NCBI RefSeq assembly: GCF_000961885.1
Contig: NZ_JZKH01000041.1
Location: 1-64,000, forward strand
DNA: 64,000 nt
Origin: Streptomyces rubellomurinus
GTDB lineage: Bacteria > Actinomycetota > Actinomycetes > Streptomycetales > Streptomycetaceae
Reading direction: 5' to 3'
Under the pieces are notes generated by a model. It was not told the origin of the DNA and ran no database searches. It was given only the letters and a program-made list of their open reading frames with translations. The position numbers and the translations under genes are program-made. Below, piece after piece: positions 45,279 through 53,866 of this stretch. Within the stretch, counting starts at the first letter, position 1. Every line of letters begins with the position of its first letter.

Positions 45279-45563
45279 ACGCATTCCTGACCACGAGCGC
45301 TGCTAAATCCGTTGCGGGTGCGAGCCGTTCCGTGGATAGATGTTCCCCGACGCACAGAGCGTGCGAATCGCGGATGCAGCGAAGGGAGGCGGTCACCATG
45401 CGGGTCGAGCGAACCATACGACGCTCCCCACGGTCGTACCTCCCCTGCTCCGCCCCGGCCGCCTGAGCGCGCCCACCCCCTGAACTTCCCCGAGCCGCAC
45501 CGGGATTCGATGCGCGCGGCACTCCTTCGTGTGAACCACCCGACCTATGGAGGTCGTTCGACC
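45279..45563. other. rtcB upstream region
   Basis: A 285-base leader/promoter interval. TTGCGG at 45312-45317 with GATAGA/ATAGAT around 45335-45341 is a weak promoter candidate. The short ORF at 45398-45466 lies within it. The rtcB ribosome site GGAGG is at 45549-45553. Confidence 0.35.
45398..45466 (+). CDS. Possible 22-residue leader peptide upstream of rtcB
   Basis: ATG 45398 is preceded by AGGGAGG with a 9-base spacer, a better ribosome site than many genes here, and opens a 22-codon frame (MRVERTIRRSPRSYLPCSAP then AA) ending 97 bases before the rtcB ATG. It is Arg/Ser/Pro-rich with no recognised motif. It could be a regulatory leader peptide. Length alone is no evidence of coding, so confidence is low. 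Its start context GTCACCATGCG is shared with the minus-strand ATG at 5583. Confidence 0.35.
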   Translation: MRVERTIRRSPRSYLPCSAPAA

Positions 45564-46757
45564 ATGACGTACACCGAGGTACCCGGCGTCCGGGTCCCGA
45601 TCCGGATGTGGACCGACCCGGCGACGGTCGAGGGCGCGGCCATGCAGCAGCTGCGCAACATCAGCTCCCTGCCCTGGCTGCACGGCCTCGCCGTGATGCC
45701 CGACGTCCACCTGGGCAAGGGCGCGACGGTCGGCTCCGTCATCGCCATGAAGGGCGCGGTCTGCCCGGCGGCGGTCGGCGTCGACATCGGCTGCGGGATG
45801 AGCGCGGTGAAGACCTCCCTCACCGCCAAGGACCTTCCGGACGACCTGTCCCGCCTGCGCTCCAAGATCGAGCAGGCCATCCCGGTCGGCCGCGGCCTGC
45901 ACACCGACCCGGTCGACCCGACCAAGCTGCACGGCTTCCGCGCGGCGGGCTGGGACGACTTCTGGCACCGCTTCGACGGGGTGGCGGACGAGGTCAAGTG
46001 GCGCCGCGAGCGGGCGATGCAGCAGATGGGAACGCTTGGCGGAGGAAATCACTTCATAGAAGTATGTGTTGATTCCACCGGCGTGGTGTGGCTGATGCTG
46101 CACTCCGGGTCGAGGAACATCGGCAAGGAGTTGGCGGAGCACCACATGGGCGTCGCCCGGTCGCTGCCGCACAACCAGGGCCTGGTCGACCGCGACCTCG
46201 CGGTCTTCATCGCGGACACCCCGCAGATGAACGCCTACCGCCAGGACCTCTTCTGGGCGCAGGAGTACGCGAAGCACAACCGGGCCCTGATGATGGGGCT
46301 GTTCCAGGACGTCGTCCGCCGCGAGTTCGCCAAGGCGAAGGTCGTGTTCGACGAGGTCATCAGCTGCCACCACAACTACGTGGCGGAGGAGCGGTACGAC
46401 GGTGTCGACGTGCTGGTGACCCGCAAGGGCGCGATCCGGGCCGGCAGCGGCGACTACGGGATCATCCCGGGCTCGATGGGCACCGGCTCCTACATCGTCC
46501 GCGGCCTGGGCAACAAGGCGGCGTTCAACTCCGCCTCGCACGGCGCCGGCCGCAAGATGAGTCGCACCGCCGCCAAGAAGCGGTTCACCACGCGTGACCT
46601 GGCCGAGCAGACCACGGGCGTGGAGTGCCGCAAGGACAGTGGCGTCGTGGACGAGATCCCGGGCGCCTACAAGAACATCGACAAGGTCATCGAGCAGCAG
46701 AAGGACCTGGTCGAGGTGGTCGCCCACCTCAAGCAGGTGGTCTGCGTGAAGGGCTGA
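45564..46757 (+). CDS. rtcB: RtcB family RNA ligase
   Basis: Product of 397 residues. RtcB joins 2',3'-cyclic phosphate (or 3'-phosphate) and 5'-hydroxyl RNA ends using GTP and Mn2+, acting in RNA repair. Metal and guanylate site motifs are present: MPDVHLGKGATVGSVIA, GVDIGCGMSA (with the conserved Cys), GGGNHFIEV, HSGSRNIG, and SASHGAGRKMSR (with the His that carries GMP in this family). ATG 45564 has GGAGG 10 bases upstream. Odd: codons 156-171 (46029-46076), around GGGNHFIEV, use A/T-ended codons in 11 of 16 cases, against near-absence elsewhere in the gene. The gene ends in a strong hairpin shared with ptsH. Confidence 0.95.
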   Translation: MTYTEVPGVRVPIRMWTDPATVEGAAMQQLRNISSLPWLHGLAVMPDVHLGKGATVGSVIAMKGAVCPAAVGVDIGCGMSAVKTSLTAKDLPDDLSRLRSKIEQAIPVGRGLHTDPVDPTKLHGFRAAGWDDFWHRFDGVADEVKWRRERAMQQMGTLGGGNHFIEVCVDSTGVVWLMLHSGSRNIGKELAEHHMGVARSLPHNQGLVDRDLAVFIADTPQMNAYRQDLFWAQEYAKHNRALMMGLFQDVVRREFAKAKVVFDEVISCHHNYVAEERYDGVDVLVTRKGAIRAGSGDYGIIPGSMGTGSYIVRGLGNKAAFNSASHGAGRKMSRTAAKKRFTTRDLAEQTTGVECRKDSGVVDEIPGAYKNIDKVIEQQKDLVEVVAHLKQVVCVKG

Positions 46758-46764
46758 CCGAAAG

Positions 46765-46805
46765 CCGGTCGGGGTGCCGCCACGGTGTGGCGGCACCCCG
46801 ACCGG
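46765..46805. terminator. Bidirectional terminator between rtcB and ptsH
   Basis: Perfect 19-base arms (46765-46783 and 46787-46805) with a GGT loop between convergent genes; the minus-strand side is followed by CTTTC. Confidence 0.88.
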
Positions 46806-46821
46806 GTGCGTGCTGGGGGCC

Positions 46822-47103
46822 TCAGGCCGCGGCGGGGAGCTCGTCGAGGCCTTCCTGGACGAGCTTGGCGAGGCGGTCGAGGGCGTCGTCGGCGTTCTCG
46901 GCGTCGGAGGCGAGGACGACCTCCTCGCCGCCCTGGGCGCCGAGGCCGAGGAGGCCGAGCATCGAGGCGGCGTTGACGGGGTTGCCGCCCGGCTTGGCGA
47001 TGGTGATCGGCACGCCGGTGGCCGTGACGGCCCGGACGAAGACGGAGGCGGGACGGGCGTGCAGGCCCTCGGCCCAACCGATGGTGACGCGGCGCTCAGC
47101 CAT
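46822..47103 (-). CDS. ptsH: Phosphocarrier protein HPr
   Basis: Central phosphocarrier of the sugar phosphotransferase system, 93 residues. His15 in EGLHARPASVFVR is the phosphorylated histidine and Ser47 in NAASMLGLLGLGAQGGEEV corresponds to the regulatory serine of Gram-positive HPr. Length is normal; Ala-rich C-terminus. ATG 47103 has AAAGG 8 bases upstream, and the longer open frame is rejected. In Streptomyces ptsH is usually alone like this, away from ptsI, with single sugar-specific PTS genes elsewhere. Confidence 0.95.
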   Translation of the reverse strand: MAERRVTIGWAEGLHARPASVFVRAVTATGVPITIAKPGGNPVNAASMLGLLGLGAQGGEEVVLASDAENADDALDRLAKLVQEGLDELPAAA

Positions 47104-47346
47104 GAGACGTGCCTTTCCGGTGAAGCTGGTCACGGCCGTGCTCTGGGGGGAGCCGGGGGGAAAGCGGCCGTGTTGTCTAGACCAGTGTTGCACGCAGGCG
47201 GCCCCCGTGAGCCGCCGCGTTCAGGAGTTGTGATTGTTTCTTTTCGGGGCATAAGGCCCGGTCGCAGGCCCTGTCCACGCCTCGTCCACCCTGCCGCGAG
47301 CACGCGTCCGGCGCCATTCGGCTCGCCGCCGGATAACCTGACGATC

Positions 47347-50193
47347 GTGGACGACTCCGCGGCAGCGACCCCCGACCAGCCGGACTACCCGCAGCACTGG
47401 GAAGCCGACATCCTGCTGCGTGACGGCGGTACGGCGCGGATCCGGCCGATCACTCCCGGCGACGCCGAGCGGCTGGTCGAGTTCTACGGCCACGTCTCCG
47501 AGCAGTCCAAGTACTTCCGCTTCTTCGCCCCCTACCCCCGGCTCTCCGACAAGGACGTCCGCCGCTTCACCCATCACGACTTCGTGAACCGGGTCGGCCT
47601 GGCCGTGGTGATCCGGGACCGCTTCATCGCGACCGTCCGCTACGACCGGATCGACGCCGAGGGCCGCCCGTCCGAGACCGGCACCGACGCCGAGGTGGCC
47701 TTCCTCGTCCAGGACGCCCACCAGGGCCGTGGCGTCGCCTCCGCCCTGCTGGAGCACATCGCCGCGGTCGCGCAGGAGCGCGGCATCCGGCGCTTCCAGG
47801 CGGAGGTGCTGCCGGAGAACCGCAAGATGGTGAAGGTCTTCACCGACGCCGGCTACACCCAGCACCGCAGCTTCGCGGACGGCGTGGTGCACCTGGAGTT
47901 CGACCTCGAACAGACCGAGCGCTCGCTCGCCGTGATGCGCGCCCGCGAGCACCGCGCCGAGGCCCGCTCGGTGCAGCGGCTGCTCACCCCGCGCTCGGTC
48001 GCGGTGATCGGGGCCTCGCGCAACCCGCAGACCGTCGGCCGAGCCGTCCTGCGGGACCTGCTGGGCAGCTTCGACACCGAGTTCGAGAGCCGCTACGAGC
48101 CCAAGGACGCCCCCCGCGCCGTGTACGCGGTGAACCGCAACGCCCCGCCCGGCACCGAGCTGGACGGCATCCCGGTGCACCGCTCGATTCTGGACATTCC
48201 CGGGCCGGTCGACCTGGCCGTGATCACCGTCCCGGAGGGCGCCGTCCCGGCGGCCGTCGCCGAGTGCGGCGCGCACGGCGTCCAGGGCCTGGTGGTGCTG
48301 ACCGCCGGGTACGCGGAGACCGGCCCGGAGGGCCGGGACCGGCAGCGCGCGCTGGTGCGCCAGGCCCGCGCGGCCGGGATGCGGGTGATCGGCCCGAACG
48401 CCTTCGGCCTGATCAACACCGACCCGGACCTCCCGCTGAACGCCTCGCTCGCCCCGCACCTGCCGGAGCGCGGGGGCTTCGGCATCTTCTGCCAGTCCGG
48501 CGCGATCGGCGTGGCCCTGCTGGAGGCGGCCCACCGGCGCGGCCTCGGCGTCTCCTCCTTCGCCTCGGTCGGCAACCGGGCGGACGTCTCCGGCAACGAC
48601 TTCCTGCAGTACTGGGCGGAGGACGAGGCCACCGAGGTGGTGCTGCTGTACCTGGAGTCCTTCGGCAACCCGCGCAAGTTCACCCGGATCGCCCGCCGGC
48701 TGGCCGCCGCGAAGCCGGTCGTGGTGGTCAAGGGCGCCCGGCACACCGGCAGCCTGCCGCCCGGGCACGCCGTCCCGGTCACCGCCAGCGGGCTGCGCGA
48801 CGCGACCGTCGACGCGCTGTTCGAGCAGGCCGGCGTGATCCGGGTGGCGACCATCACCGAGCTGTACGACACCGGCGAGCTGCTGGCCCAGCAGCCGCTG
48901 CCGCCCGGGGACCGGGTCGCCGTGGTCGGCAACTCGGACTCGCTGGGCCTGCTCACCTACGACGCCTGCCTGAGCGCCGGCCTGCGCCCCCGCACGCCCG
49001 TCGACCTCACCACGGCCGCGACCGGCGAGAACTTCCGGATCGCGCTGGACGTCGCGCTCGCCGACCCCGCCGTGGACGCGGTGATCGCCGTCGCCATCCC
49101 GCCGATCGGCACCTCCGCGCACGCCTTCATGGGCGGCCGGCTGACCGGCCCGGACGATCCCGAGATGGGCTCGGACGATCCCGAGATCGCCGCCGCCCTG
49201 CTCGAAGCGGGCGTCCGCGCAAGGGAGTTGGGCAAGCCCCTGGTGCTCGCCCACCTGGCGCTGACCGATCTGCCGGTGCGGCTGCGCCCCGGCGGCGTGC
49301 CGGCGTTCGCGGCGCCCGAGCGCGCGGTGCGCGCCCTCGCGAACGCCGTGCACTACGCGCAGTGGCGCCGCCGCACCGCCGAGGCGGAGGAGACGGCGCG
49401 TGTCCCCGAGCTGGACCGGATCGACGAGCCGGGCGCCCGCGCCCTGGTCGAGGCGGCGCTGAGCACCCGCGCCGCGACCGCCGCCCGCACCCAGCCCGGC
49501 GGTGCCCGGATCACCCTGCCGGACGCCGAGGCCCGCGCGCTGCTGGCCCGCTACGGCATCGACGTCTCGCCCACGCTGCCCGCCCCGGACGAGCGGACGG
49601 CCGTCGAGGCGGCGGCCGCGCTCGGCTACCCGGTGGCCCTGAAGGCGACCGCCCCGCACCTGCGCCACCGCCCCGACCTGGGCAGCGTCCGGCTGGACCT
49701 CACCGACGAGGCGGGCCTGCGCCGCGCCCACGGCGAGCTGGACTCGCTGCTCGGCGGAGCGGCGCAGGCCGAGCTGGTGGTGCAGCGGATGGCGCCGCGC
49801 GGCGTGGACACCGTGATCGGCGCCACGGTCGACCCGGCGGTCGGTGCGATCCTCTCCTTCGGCCTGGCCGGCGCCCCCGCCGAACTGTTGGGCGACCTCG
49901 CGCACCGGCTGGTTCCGGCCACCGACCAGGACGTGGCCGCGCTGGTCCGCGAGGTGCGGGCGGCGCCGCTGCTGTTCGGCTGGCGCGGGGCCGAGGCGGT
50001 GGACACCGGCGCCCTGGAGGAGCTGCTGCTGCGGGTGTCGCAGCTGGTGGACGACGTGCCGGAGATCGCCTCGGTGGACCTCGAACCGGTGGTCGTGGCC
50101 CCGCACGGACTGGCGATCCTGGGGGCGCGGGTGCGCATCGCGCCGCTGCCCGTGCGCAGCGATCTGGGCCCGCGCGCGATGAGCACGCTGTAA
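47347..50193 (+). CDS. Pat-type protein acetyltransferase: GNAT plus NDP-forming acyl-CoA synthetase domains
   Basis: Product of 948 residues. A GNAT acetyltransferase comes first (about residues 22-195, acetyl-CoA loop VQDAHQGRGVASALLEH), then a CoA-binding Rossmann domain (PRSVAVIGASRNPQTVGRAVLRDLL), succinyl-CoA ligase-like domains, and an ATP-grasp end (from about 700). This GNAT-first order is, as I recall, that of S. lividans PatA, which acetylates and inactivates acyl-CoA synthetases such as Acs. Where active synthetases have a SHTGA-type phosphohistidine motif, this protein has PPGHAVPVTASGLRDATVDALFEQAG, so the synthetase part is probably regulatory. GTG 47347 lacks a ribosome site; a GATAAC box at 47332-47337 suggests an almost leaderless message. 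Confidence 0.9.
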   Translation: MDDSAAATPDQPDYPQHWEADILLRDGGTARIRPITPGDAERLVEFYGHVSEQSKYFRFFAPYPRLSDKDVRRFTHHDFVNRVGLAVVIRDRFIATVRYDRIDAEGRPSETGTDAEVAFLVQDAHQGRGVASALLEHIAAVAQERGIRRFQAEVLPENRKMVKVFTDAGYTQHRSFADGVVHLEFDLEQTERSLAVMRAREHRAEARSVQRLLTPRSVAVIGASRNPQTVGRAVLRDLLGSFDTEFESRYEPKDAPRAVYAVNRNAPPGTELDGIPVHRSILDIPGPVDLAVITVPEGAVPAAVAECGAHGVQGLVVLTAGYAETGPEGRDRQRALVRQARAAGMRVIGPNAFGLINTDPDLPLNASLAPHLPERGGFGIFCQSGAIGVALLEAAHRRGLGVSSFASVGNRADVSGNDFLQYWAEDEATEVVLLYLESFGNPRKFTRIARRLAAAKPVVVVKGARHTGSLPPGHAVPVTASGLRDATVDALFEQAGVIRVATITELYDTGELLAQQPLPPGDRVAVVGNSDSLGLLTYDACLSAGLRPRTPVDLTTAATGENFRIALDVALADPAVDAVIAVAIPPIGTSAHAFMGGRLTGPDDPEMGSDDPEIAAALLEAGVRARELGKPLVLAHLALTDLPVRLRPGGVPAFAAPERAVRALANAVHYAQWRRRTAEAEETARVPELDRIDEPGARALVEAALSTRAATAARTQPGGARITLPDAEARALLARYGIDVSPTLPAPDERTAVEAAAALGYPVALKATAPHLRHRPDLGSVRLDLTDEAGLRRAHGELDSLLGGAAQAELVVQRMAPRGVDTVIGATVDPAVGAILSFGLAGAPAELLGDLAHRLVPATDQDVAALVREVRAAPLLFGWRGAEAVDTGALEELLLRVSQLVDDVPEIASVDLEPVVVAPHGLAILGARVRIAPLPVRSDLGPRAMSTL

Positions 50194-50287
50194 CCTTCCT
50201 TGGTTGTGCCCCGCTCGCGGGCGCCTGTTGTCCGAAGCTCGGCGCCGTGCCGCCCGCTTCGTCGGCGGACCATGCCAGGATGGAGTT

Positions 50288-50887
50288 ATGGCGAAGACCG
50301 GTACCACCACCACTCAGGACCTGCGCTCGGCGATCGAGCGCAGCGGCTACTACCCGGCCCTGGTGTCCGAGGCGGTGGAGTCCTCGGTGGGCCCCGAGCC
50401 GATCAGCTCCTACCTGGTGCACCAGGAGACCACCTTCGACGCGAACGAGGTGCGTCGGCACGTGACGGTGCTGGTGCTGACCCCGACCCGTTTCGTGGTG
50501 AGCCACACCGACGAGCAGTCGGGCGCCGAGGGCAGCCCGGCGGTGCCGTACGCCACGACGTCGACGGAGAGTGTGCGGCTGGACCGGATCGGTTCGGTCG
50601 TGGTGAGCCGGATGGTGGCGAACCCGGAGACGTACACGCCGGGGACGCTGCCGCGCGAGGTCGTGCTGACCATCGGCTGGGGAGCGGTGCAGCGCCTGGA
50701 CCTGGAGCCGGCCGGCTGCTCGGACCCGAACTGCGAGGCGGACCACGGCTACACCGGTTCGGCGACGGCTGACGACCTCTCACTGCGGGTGAGCGAGGCC
50801 GGTGACGGCCCGGAGACGGTGGCCCAGGCGCTGGCCTTCGCCCGGGCGCTGTCCGACGCGACGATCGACAACGGCCCCCGGGCCTGA
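50288..50887 (+). CDS. DUF5998 family protein
   Basis: Product of 199 residues, cytoplasmic, matching the actinobacterial family I know as DUF5998, of unknown function. Landmarks: LRSAIERSGYYPALVSEAVESSVGPEPISSYLVHQETTFD, VRRHVTVLVLTPTRFVVSHTDEQ, and CSDPNCEADHGYTGS, where Cys-x4-Cys and His might bind a metal. The first start in a good context is ATG 50288, with AGGATGGAG just upstream (spacing short). It is followed by a phosphodiesterase and thymidine kinase on the same strand, an order conserved in Streptomyces as I recall. Confidence 0.87.
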   Translation: MAKTGTTTTQDLRSAIERSGYYPALVSEAVESSVGPEPISSYLVHQETTFDANEVRRHVTVLVLTPTRFVVSHTDEQSGAEGSPAVPYATTSTESVRLDRIGSVVVSRMVANPETYTPGTLPREVVLTIGWGAVQRLDLEPAGCSDPNCEADHGYTGSATADDLSLRVSEAGDGPETVAQALAFARALSDATIDNGPRA

Positions 50888-51000
50888 CCACCGCGCCGCC
50901 CGATCGGCCCGTCGCGGCCCGCCCGGTCGCGGCCCGTCCGATCGCCGCGCTGCCCGGTCGCCGTACCGCCAGAGCTTCCGCCCGCTACGAATCCGGTTCC

Positions 51001-52188
51001 ATGTCCTTCGCTTCCGCCGACGGCTACGACGCCTTCGAGATCCTTGACCCCGCCACGGCCCCCGCGCCCCCCTACGGCAGCGGTTCGCTGTGCGACCTGC
51101 TGCCCTCGGTGGCGGCGGGCCTCGGCGTGCCGGGGTTCACCGCGACGCTGCCGATCGCCCCGGCCGACCGGGCGGTGGTGTTCCTGGTGGACGGCCTGGG
51201 CTGGGAGCTGCTGCTGCGCCACCCGGAGTACGCGCCGTTCCTGTCCTCGCTGGTCGGCAGCTCGCTGGGCGGCACCGGCCGTCCGCTGACCGCGGGCTTC
51301 CCGTCGACCACGGCGACCTCGCTGGCCTCGGTCGGCACCGGCACCCCGCCCGGCCTGCACGGGCTGGCGGGGTACACGGTGGCGGTGCCGGGCGCCGGCT
51401 ACCTGATGAACCAGCTGCGCTGGCAGCCGCACACCGATCCGCAGGCCTGGCAGCCGTACCCCACGGTGTTCGAGCGCACGCACGAGGCCGGGGTGGCGAC
51501 CGCGCAGGTGTCCTCCCCGCTGTTCGCGCAGACGCCGCTGACCAGGGTGGCGCTGTCCGGCGGCAGCTTCCTGGGCCGGACCACCGGCGAGGAGCGGATG
51601 GACCTGGCGGCCTCCTGGCTGGCCGAGCACGACCGGGCGCTGGTGTACACCTACGTCAGCGAGCTGGACGGCGCCGGCCACCGCTTCGGGGTGGACTCCG
51701 ACGAGTGGCGGATGACCCTGGACGCGGTGGACCGGCTGGCCCGCCGGCTGGCCGAGCAGCTGCCGCCGCGCTCGGCCATGTACGTGACCGCCGACCACGG
51801 CATGATCGACATCGCGCCGGAGGACCGGATCGACTTCGACGAGGACTGGGAGCTCGGCGCCGGCGTGGCCCTGCTGGGCGGCGAGGGCCGGGCCCGGCAC
51901 GTGTACGCGGTGCCGGGTGCGGCGGCCGACGTGCACACGGTGTGGAGCGAGGTGCTGGGCGACCGGATGTGGGTGGCCACCCGGGACGAGGCGATCGCCG
52001 CGGGCTGGTTCGGCCCGGTGGTGGACGAGCGGGTGTACGGGCGGATCGGCGACGTGGTCGCCGCGGCGCGCGACGACATCGCGATCATCGCCTCCCGCAA
52101 CGAGCCCGGCGAGTCCGCGATGATCGGCCTGCACGGCTCGATGACCCCGGTCGAGCAGTTCGTGCCGCTGCTCGAAGTCCGCGGCTGA
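51001..52188 (+). CDS. Alkaline phosphatase superfamily protein (nucleotide pyrophosphatase/phosphodiesterase type)
   Basis: Product of 395 residues without signal peptide, so probably cytoplasmic. The first metal site is VVFLVDGLGWELL, the nucleophile segment GFPSTTATSLASVGTG (Thr/Ser), and later metal ligands are in YVSELDGAGHRFG and TADHGMIDI, the order of type I phosphodiesterases/nucleotide pyrophosphatases. ATG 51001 has no ribosome site; TACGAA at 50986-50991 may be a -10 box giving a very short leader. Substrate unknown. Thymidine kinase begins 57 bases downstream. Confidence 0.88.
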   Translation: MSFASADGYDAFEILDPATAPAPPYGSGSLCDLLPSVAAGLGVPGFTATLPIAPADRAVVFLVDGLGWELLLRHPEYAPFLSSLVGSSLGGTGRPLTAGFPSTTATSLASVGTGTPPGLHGLAGYTVAVPGAGYLMNQLRWQPHTDPQAWQPYPTVFERTHEAGVATAQVSSPLFAQTPLTRVALSGGSFLGRTTGEERMDLAASWLAEHDRALVYTYVSELDGAGHRFGVDSDEWRMTLDAVDRLARRLAEQLPPRSAMYVTADHGMIDIAPEDRIDFDEDWELGAGVALLGGEGRARHVYAVPGAAADVHTVWSEVLGDRMWVATRDEAIAAGWFGPVVDERVYGRIGDVVAAARDDIAIIASRNEPGESAMIGLHGSMTPVEQFVPLLEVRG

Positions 52189-52245
52189 CCGTGTCCGCGA
52201 CCCTGCGCCCGAACCCCCTTGATGTGAAAGGCCTTTGCTCCACCC

Positions 52246-52902
52246 ATGGCTGAACTGGTGTTCTTCTCGGGCACGATGGACTGCGGCAAGTCGACGCTGG
52301 CGCTGCAGATGGACCACAACCACACGGCGCGCGGCCGGCAGGGGGTCATCCTGACCCGCAACGACCGGGCCGGTGCCGCGACCATCTCCAGTCGGCTGGG
52401 CCTGCGGGCGGAGGCGGTCGAGGTGACGGACGACTTCGACTTCCACGCGCACGTGGTGCACCGGCTCTCGGCGGGCGGCCGGGTGGATTACCTGATCTGC
52501 GACGAGGCGCAGTTCTTCGCCGCCGAGCAGGTCGACCAGCTGGCCCGGGTGGTGGACGAACTCGACATCGACGTCTACACCTTCGGCATCACCACGGACT
52601 TCCGCACCCGGCTGTTCCCCGGTTCGCAGCGGCTCATCGAGCTGGCCGACCGGGTGGAGGTGCTGCAGGTGGAGGCGTTGTGCTGGTGCGGCGCGCGGGC
52701 GACCCACAACGCCCGGACGGTCGGCGGGGTGATGGTGGTCGAGGGCGCCCAGGTGGTGATCGGCGACATCTCGGTGAGCGAGGACGAGGTCGGCTACGAG
52801 GTGCTGTGCCGCCGCCACCACCGCCGCCGGCTGACCGCCGCGACCGCCCGCGCCTCGGTGCTCTCCCCGGACGTGCTGCCCTTCGAGGACCAGCAGGTCT
52901 AG
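52246..52902 (+). CDS. tdk: Thymidine kinase
   Basis: Salvage enzyme phosphorylating thymidine with ATP, 218 residues. The P-loop is SGTMDCGKST (residues 8-17, Lys15), the Walker B-like motif LICDEAQFF carries the catalytic Glu, and the lasso/zinc part has CWCGARATHNAR and CRRHH, giving the four zinc ligands of type II thymidine kinases. ATG 52246 is the only sensible start; GAAAGG lies 16 bases upstream, farther than usual. It converges on a VOC gene with 11 bases between the two stops and no visible terminator. Confidence 0.95.
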   Translation: MAELVFFSGTMDCGKSTLALQMDHNHTARGRQGVILTRNDRAGAATISSRLGLRAEAVEVTDDFDFHAHVVHRLSAGGRVDYLICDEAQFFAAEQVDQLARVVDELDIDVYTFGITTDFRTRLFPGSQRLIELADRVEVLQVEALCWCGARATHNARTVGGVMVVEGAQVVIGDISVSEDEVGYEVLCRRHHRRRLTAATARASVLSPDVLPFEDQQV

Positions 52903-52913
52903 GAGGCAGGCCC

Positions 52914-53663
52914 TCAGCCGGTCTCCAGGACGGAGAAGTGCCCGCCCTGCGGGTCGGCCAGTCGGGCCGCGCGGCCGCGCGCGGTGCGGTGCGGCTCGAC
53001 CAGGACGCGGCCGCCTAGCGCGACGGCCTGACGGGCCGTCAGTGCGGCGTCGGAGACGGCGAAGTGGGTGCGCCAGCGCGGCGGGTGGCCGCGCAGGTCG
53101 GCGTGGTGCCGCAGGCCCGCCGCCGGGCGGCCGTGGACGAGCAGCGCGGACTCCTCGGCGCCGGGCCGGACGGGCCGGTCGAGCACGGTGGCGTAGAAGG
53201 CGGCGGCGCCTTCGGTGTCGGGCGTGAGCAGTTCGGACCAGGCGGGCTCGCCGGGTGTGCTGCCGGCCTCCCGGCCGGGGTGCTCCTCGCCCTGCCAGAG
53301 GCCGAAGACGGCGCCGGAGACGTCGGCGGCGATGGCCATCCGCCCGGCGCGCTCGGCCTGGAGGGGCCCCACGGCGACGGTTCCGCCGCATTCCCGGACG
53401 AGTTGGGCGGTGCGGTCGGCGTCGTCCACGGCGAAGTAGGTGGTCCACTGCACCGGGAAGCCGGTGGCGGTGGAGACGCCGAGACCGGCGACCGGTTCGC
53501 CGTCCAGCTCGGCCCGTACGTAGGCGCCGAGTTGGCCGGGGCCGGGGGTGTACGTCCAGCCGAGCAGGTCGCCGTAGAAGGCGCGGGCGCCGGGCAGGTC
53601 GTCGGTCAGCAGGCTGACCCAGCAGGGCGTGCCCTGGGCCAGTCGGAGTTCCACCGCGGGCAA
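52914..53663 (-). CDS. VOC family protein with two glyoxalase-like domains
   Basis: Product of 249 residues. Two vicinal-oxygen-chelate domains are evident: GTPCWVSLLTDDLPGARAFYGDLLGWTY...TTYFAVDDADRTAQLV and PAWSELLTPDTEGAAAFYATVLDRPV...RTHFAVSDAALTARQAV, each ending in a DPQGGHFSVL- or DVSGAVFGLW-like strand. Such tandem proteins include glyoxalase-like and hydroxylase-like enzymes and antibiotic-binding proteins; the reaction is unknown. The TTG start at 53663 is chosen since GAGGAGG lies 6 bases upstream; the longer ATG form to 53855 would add an Arg-rich 64-residue stretch overlapping the divergent rhodanese start. Confidence 0.85.
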   Translation of the reverse strand: MPAVELRLAQGTPCWVSLLTDDLPGARAFYGDLLGWTYTPGPGQLGAYVRAELDGEPVAGLGVSTATGFPVQWTTYFAVDDADRTAQLVRECGGTVAVGPLQAERAGRMAIAADVSGAVFGLWQGEEHPGREAGSTPGEPAWSELLTPDTEGAAAFYATVLDRPVRPGAEESALLVHGRPAAGLRHHADLRGHPPRWRTHFAVSDAALTARQAVALGGRVLVEPHRTARGRAARLADPQGGHFSVLETG

Positions 53664-53850
53664 TGCGGGCCTCCTCGTGGGTGGTTGGCGCGCGGAAATC
53701 CTCGCGCGCGAGGGTGATGCTTCCACCCTGGCGCGCGCCCAACCCTCGGGCCGCGCGGAAAGTCCGGCAAAGAGCGCACAAAGAGCGGCGCGTCGGGTGC
53801 GCCCCGCCCGGAAGGGGTCCGGACGGCACGCCCCGGGCCCGGTGCTGCGC

Positions 53851-53866
53851 GACAATGGCCGGCATG
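53851..53866 (+). promoter_or_regulatory. Possible leaderless promoter of the rhodanese gene
   Basis: GACAAT at 53851-53856 resembles a -10 box and is 7 bases before ATG 53864, so transcription would start at the ATG. No ribosome site is present for either ATG 53855 or ATG 53864, which fits a leaderless message. Inference only. Confidence 0.35.

Noticed and set aside
53663..53855. Longer VOC protein starting at ATG 53855
   Set aside because: The added 64 residues are Arg/Ala-rich, overlap the divergent rhodanese promoter and lack a ribosome site, while TTG 53663 has GAGGAGG at a good distance.
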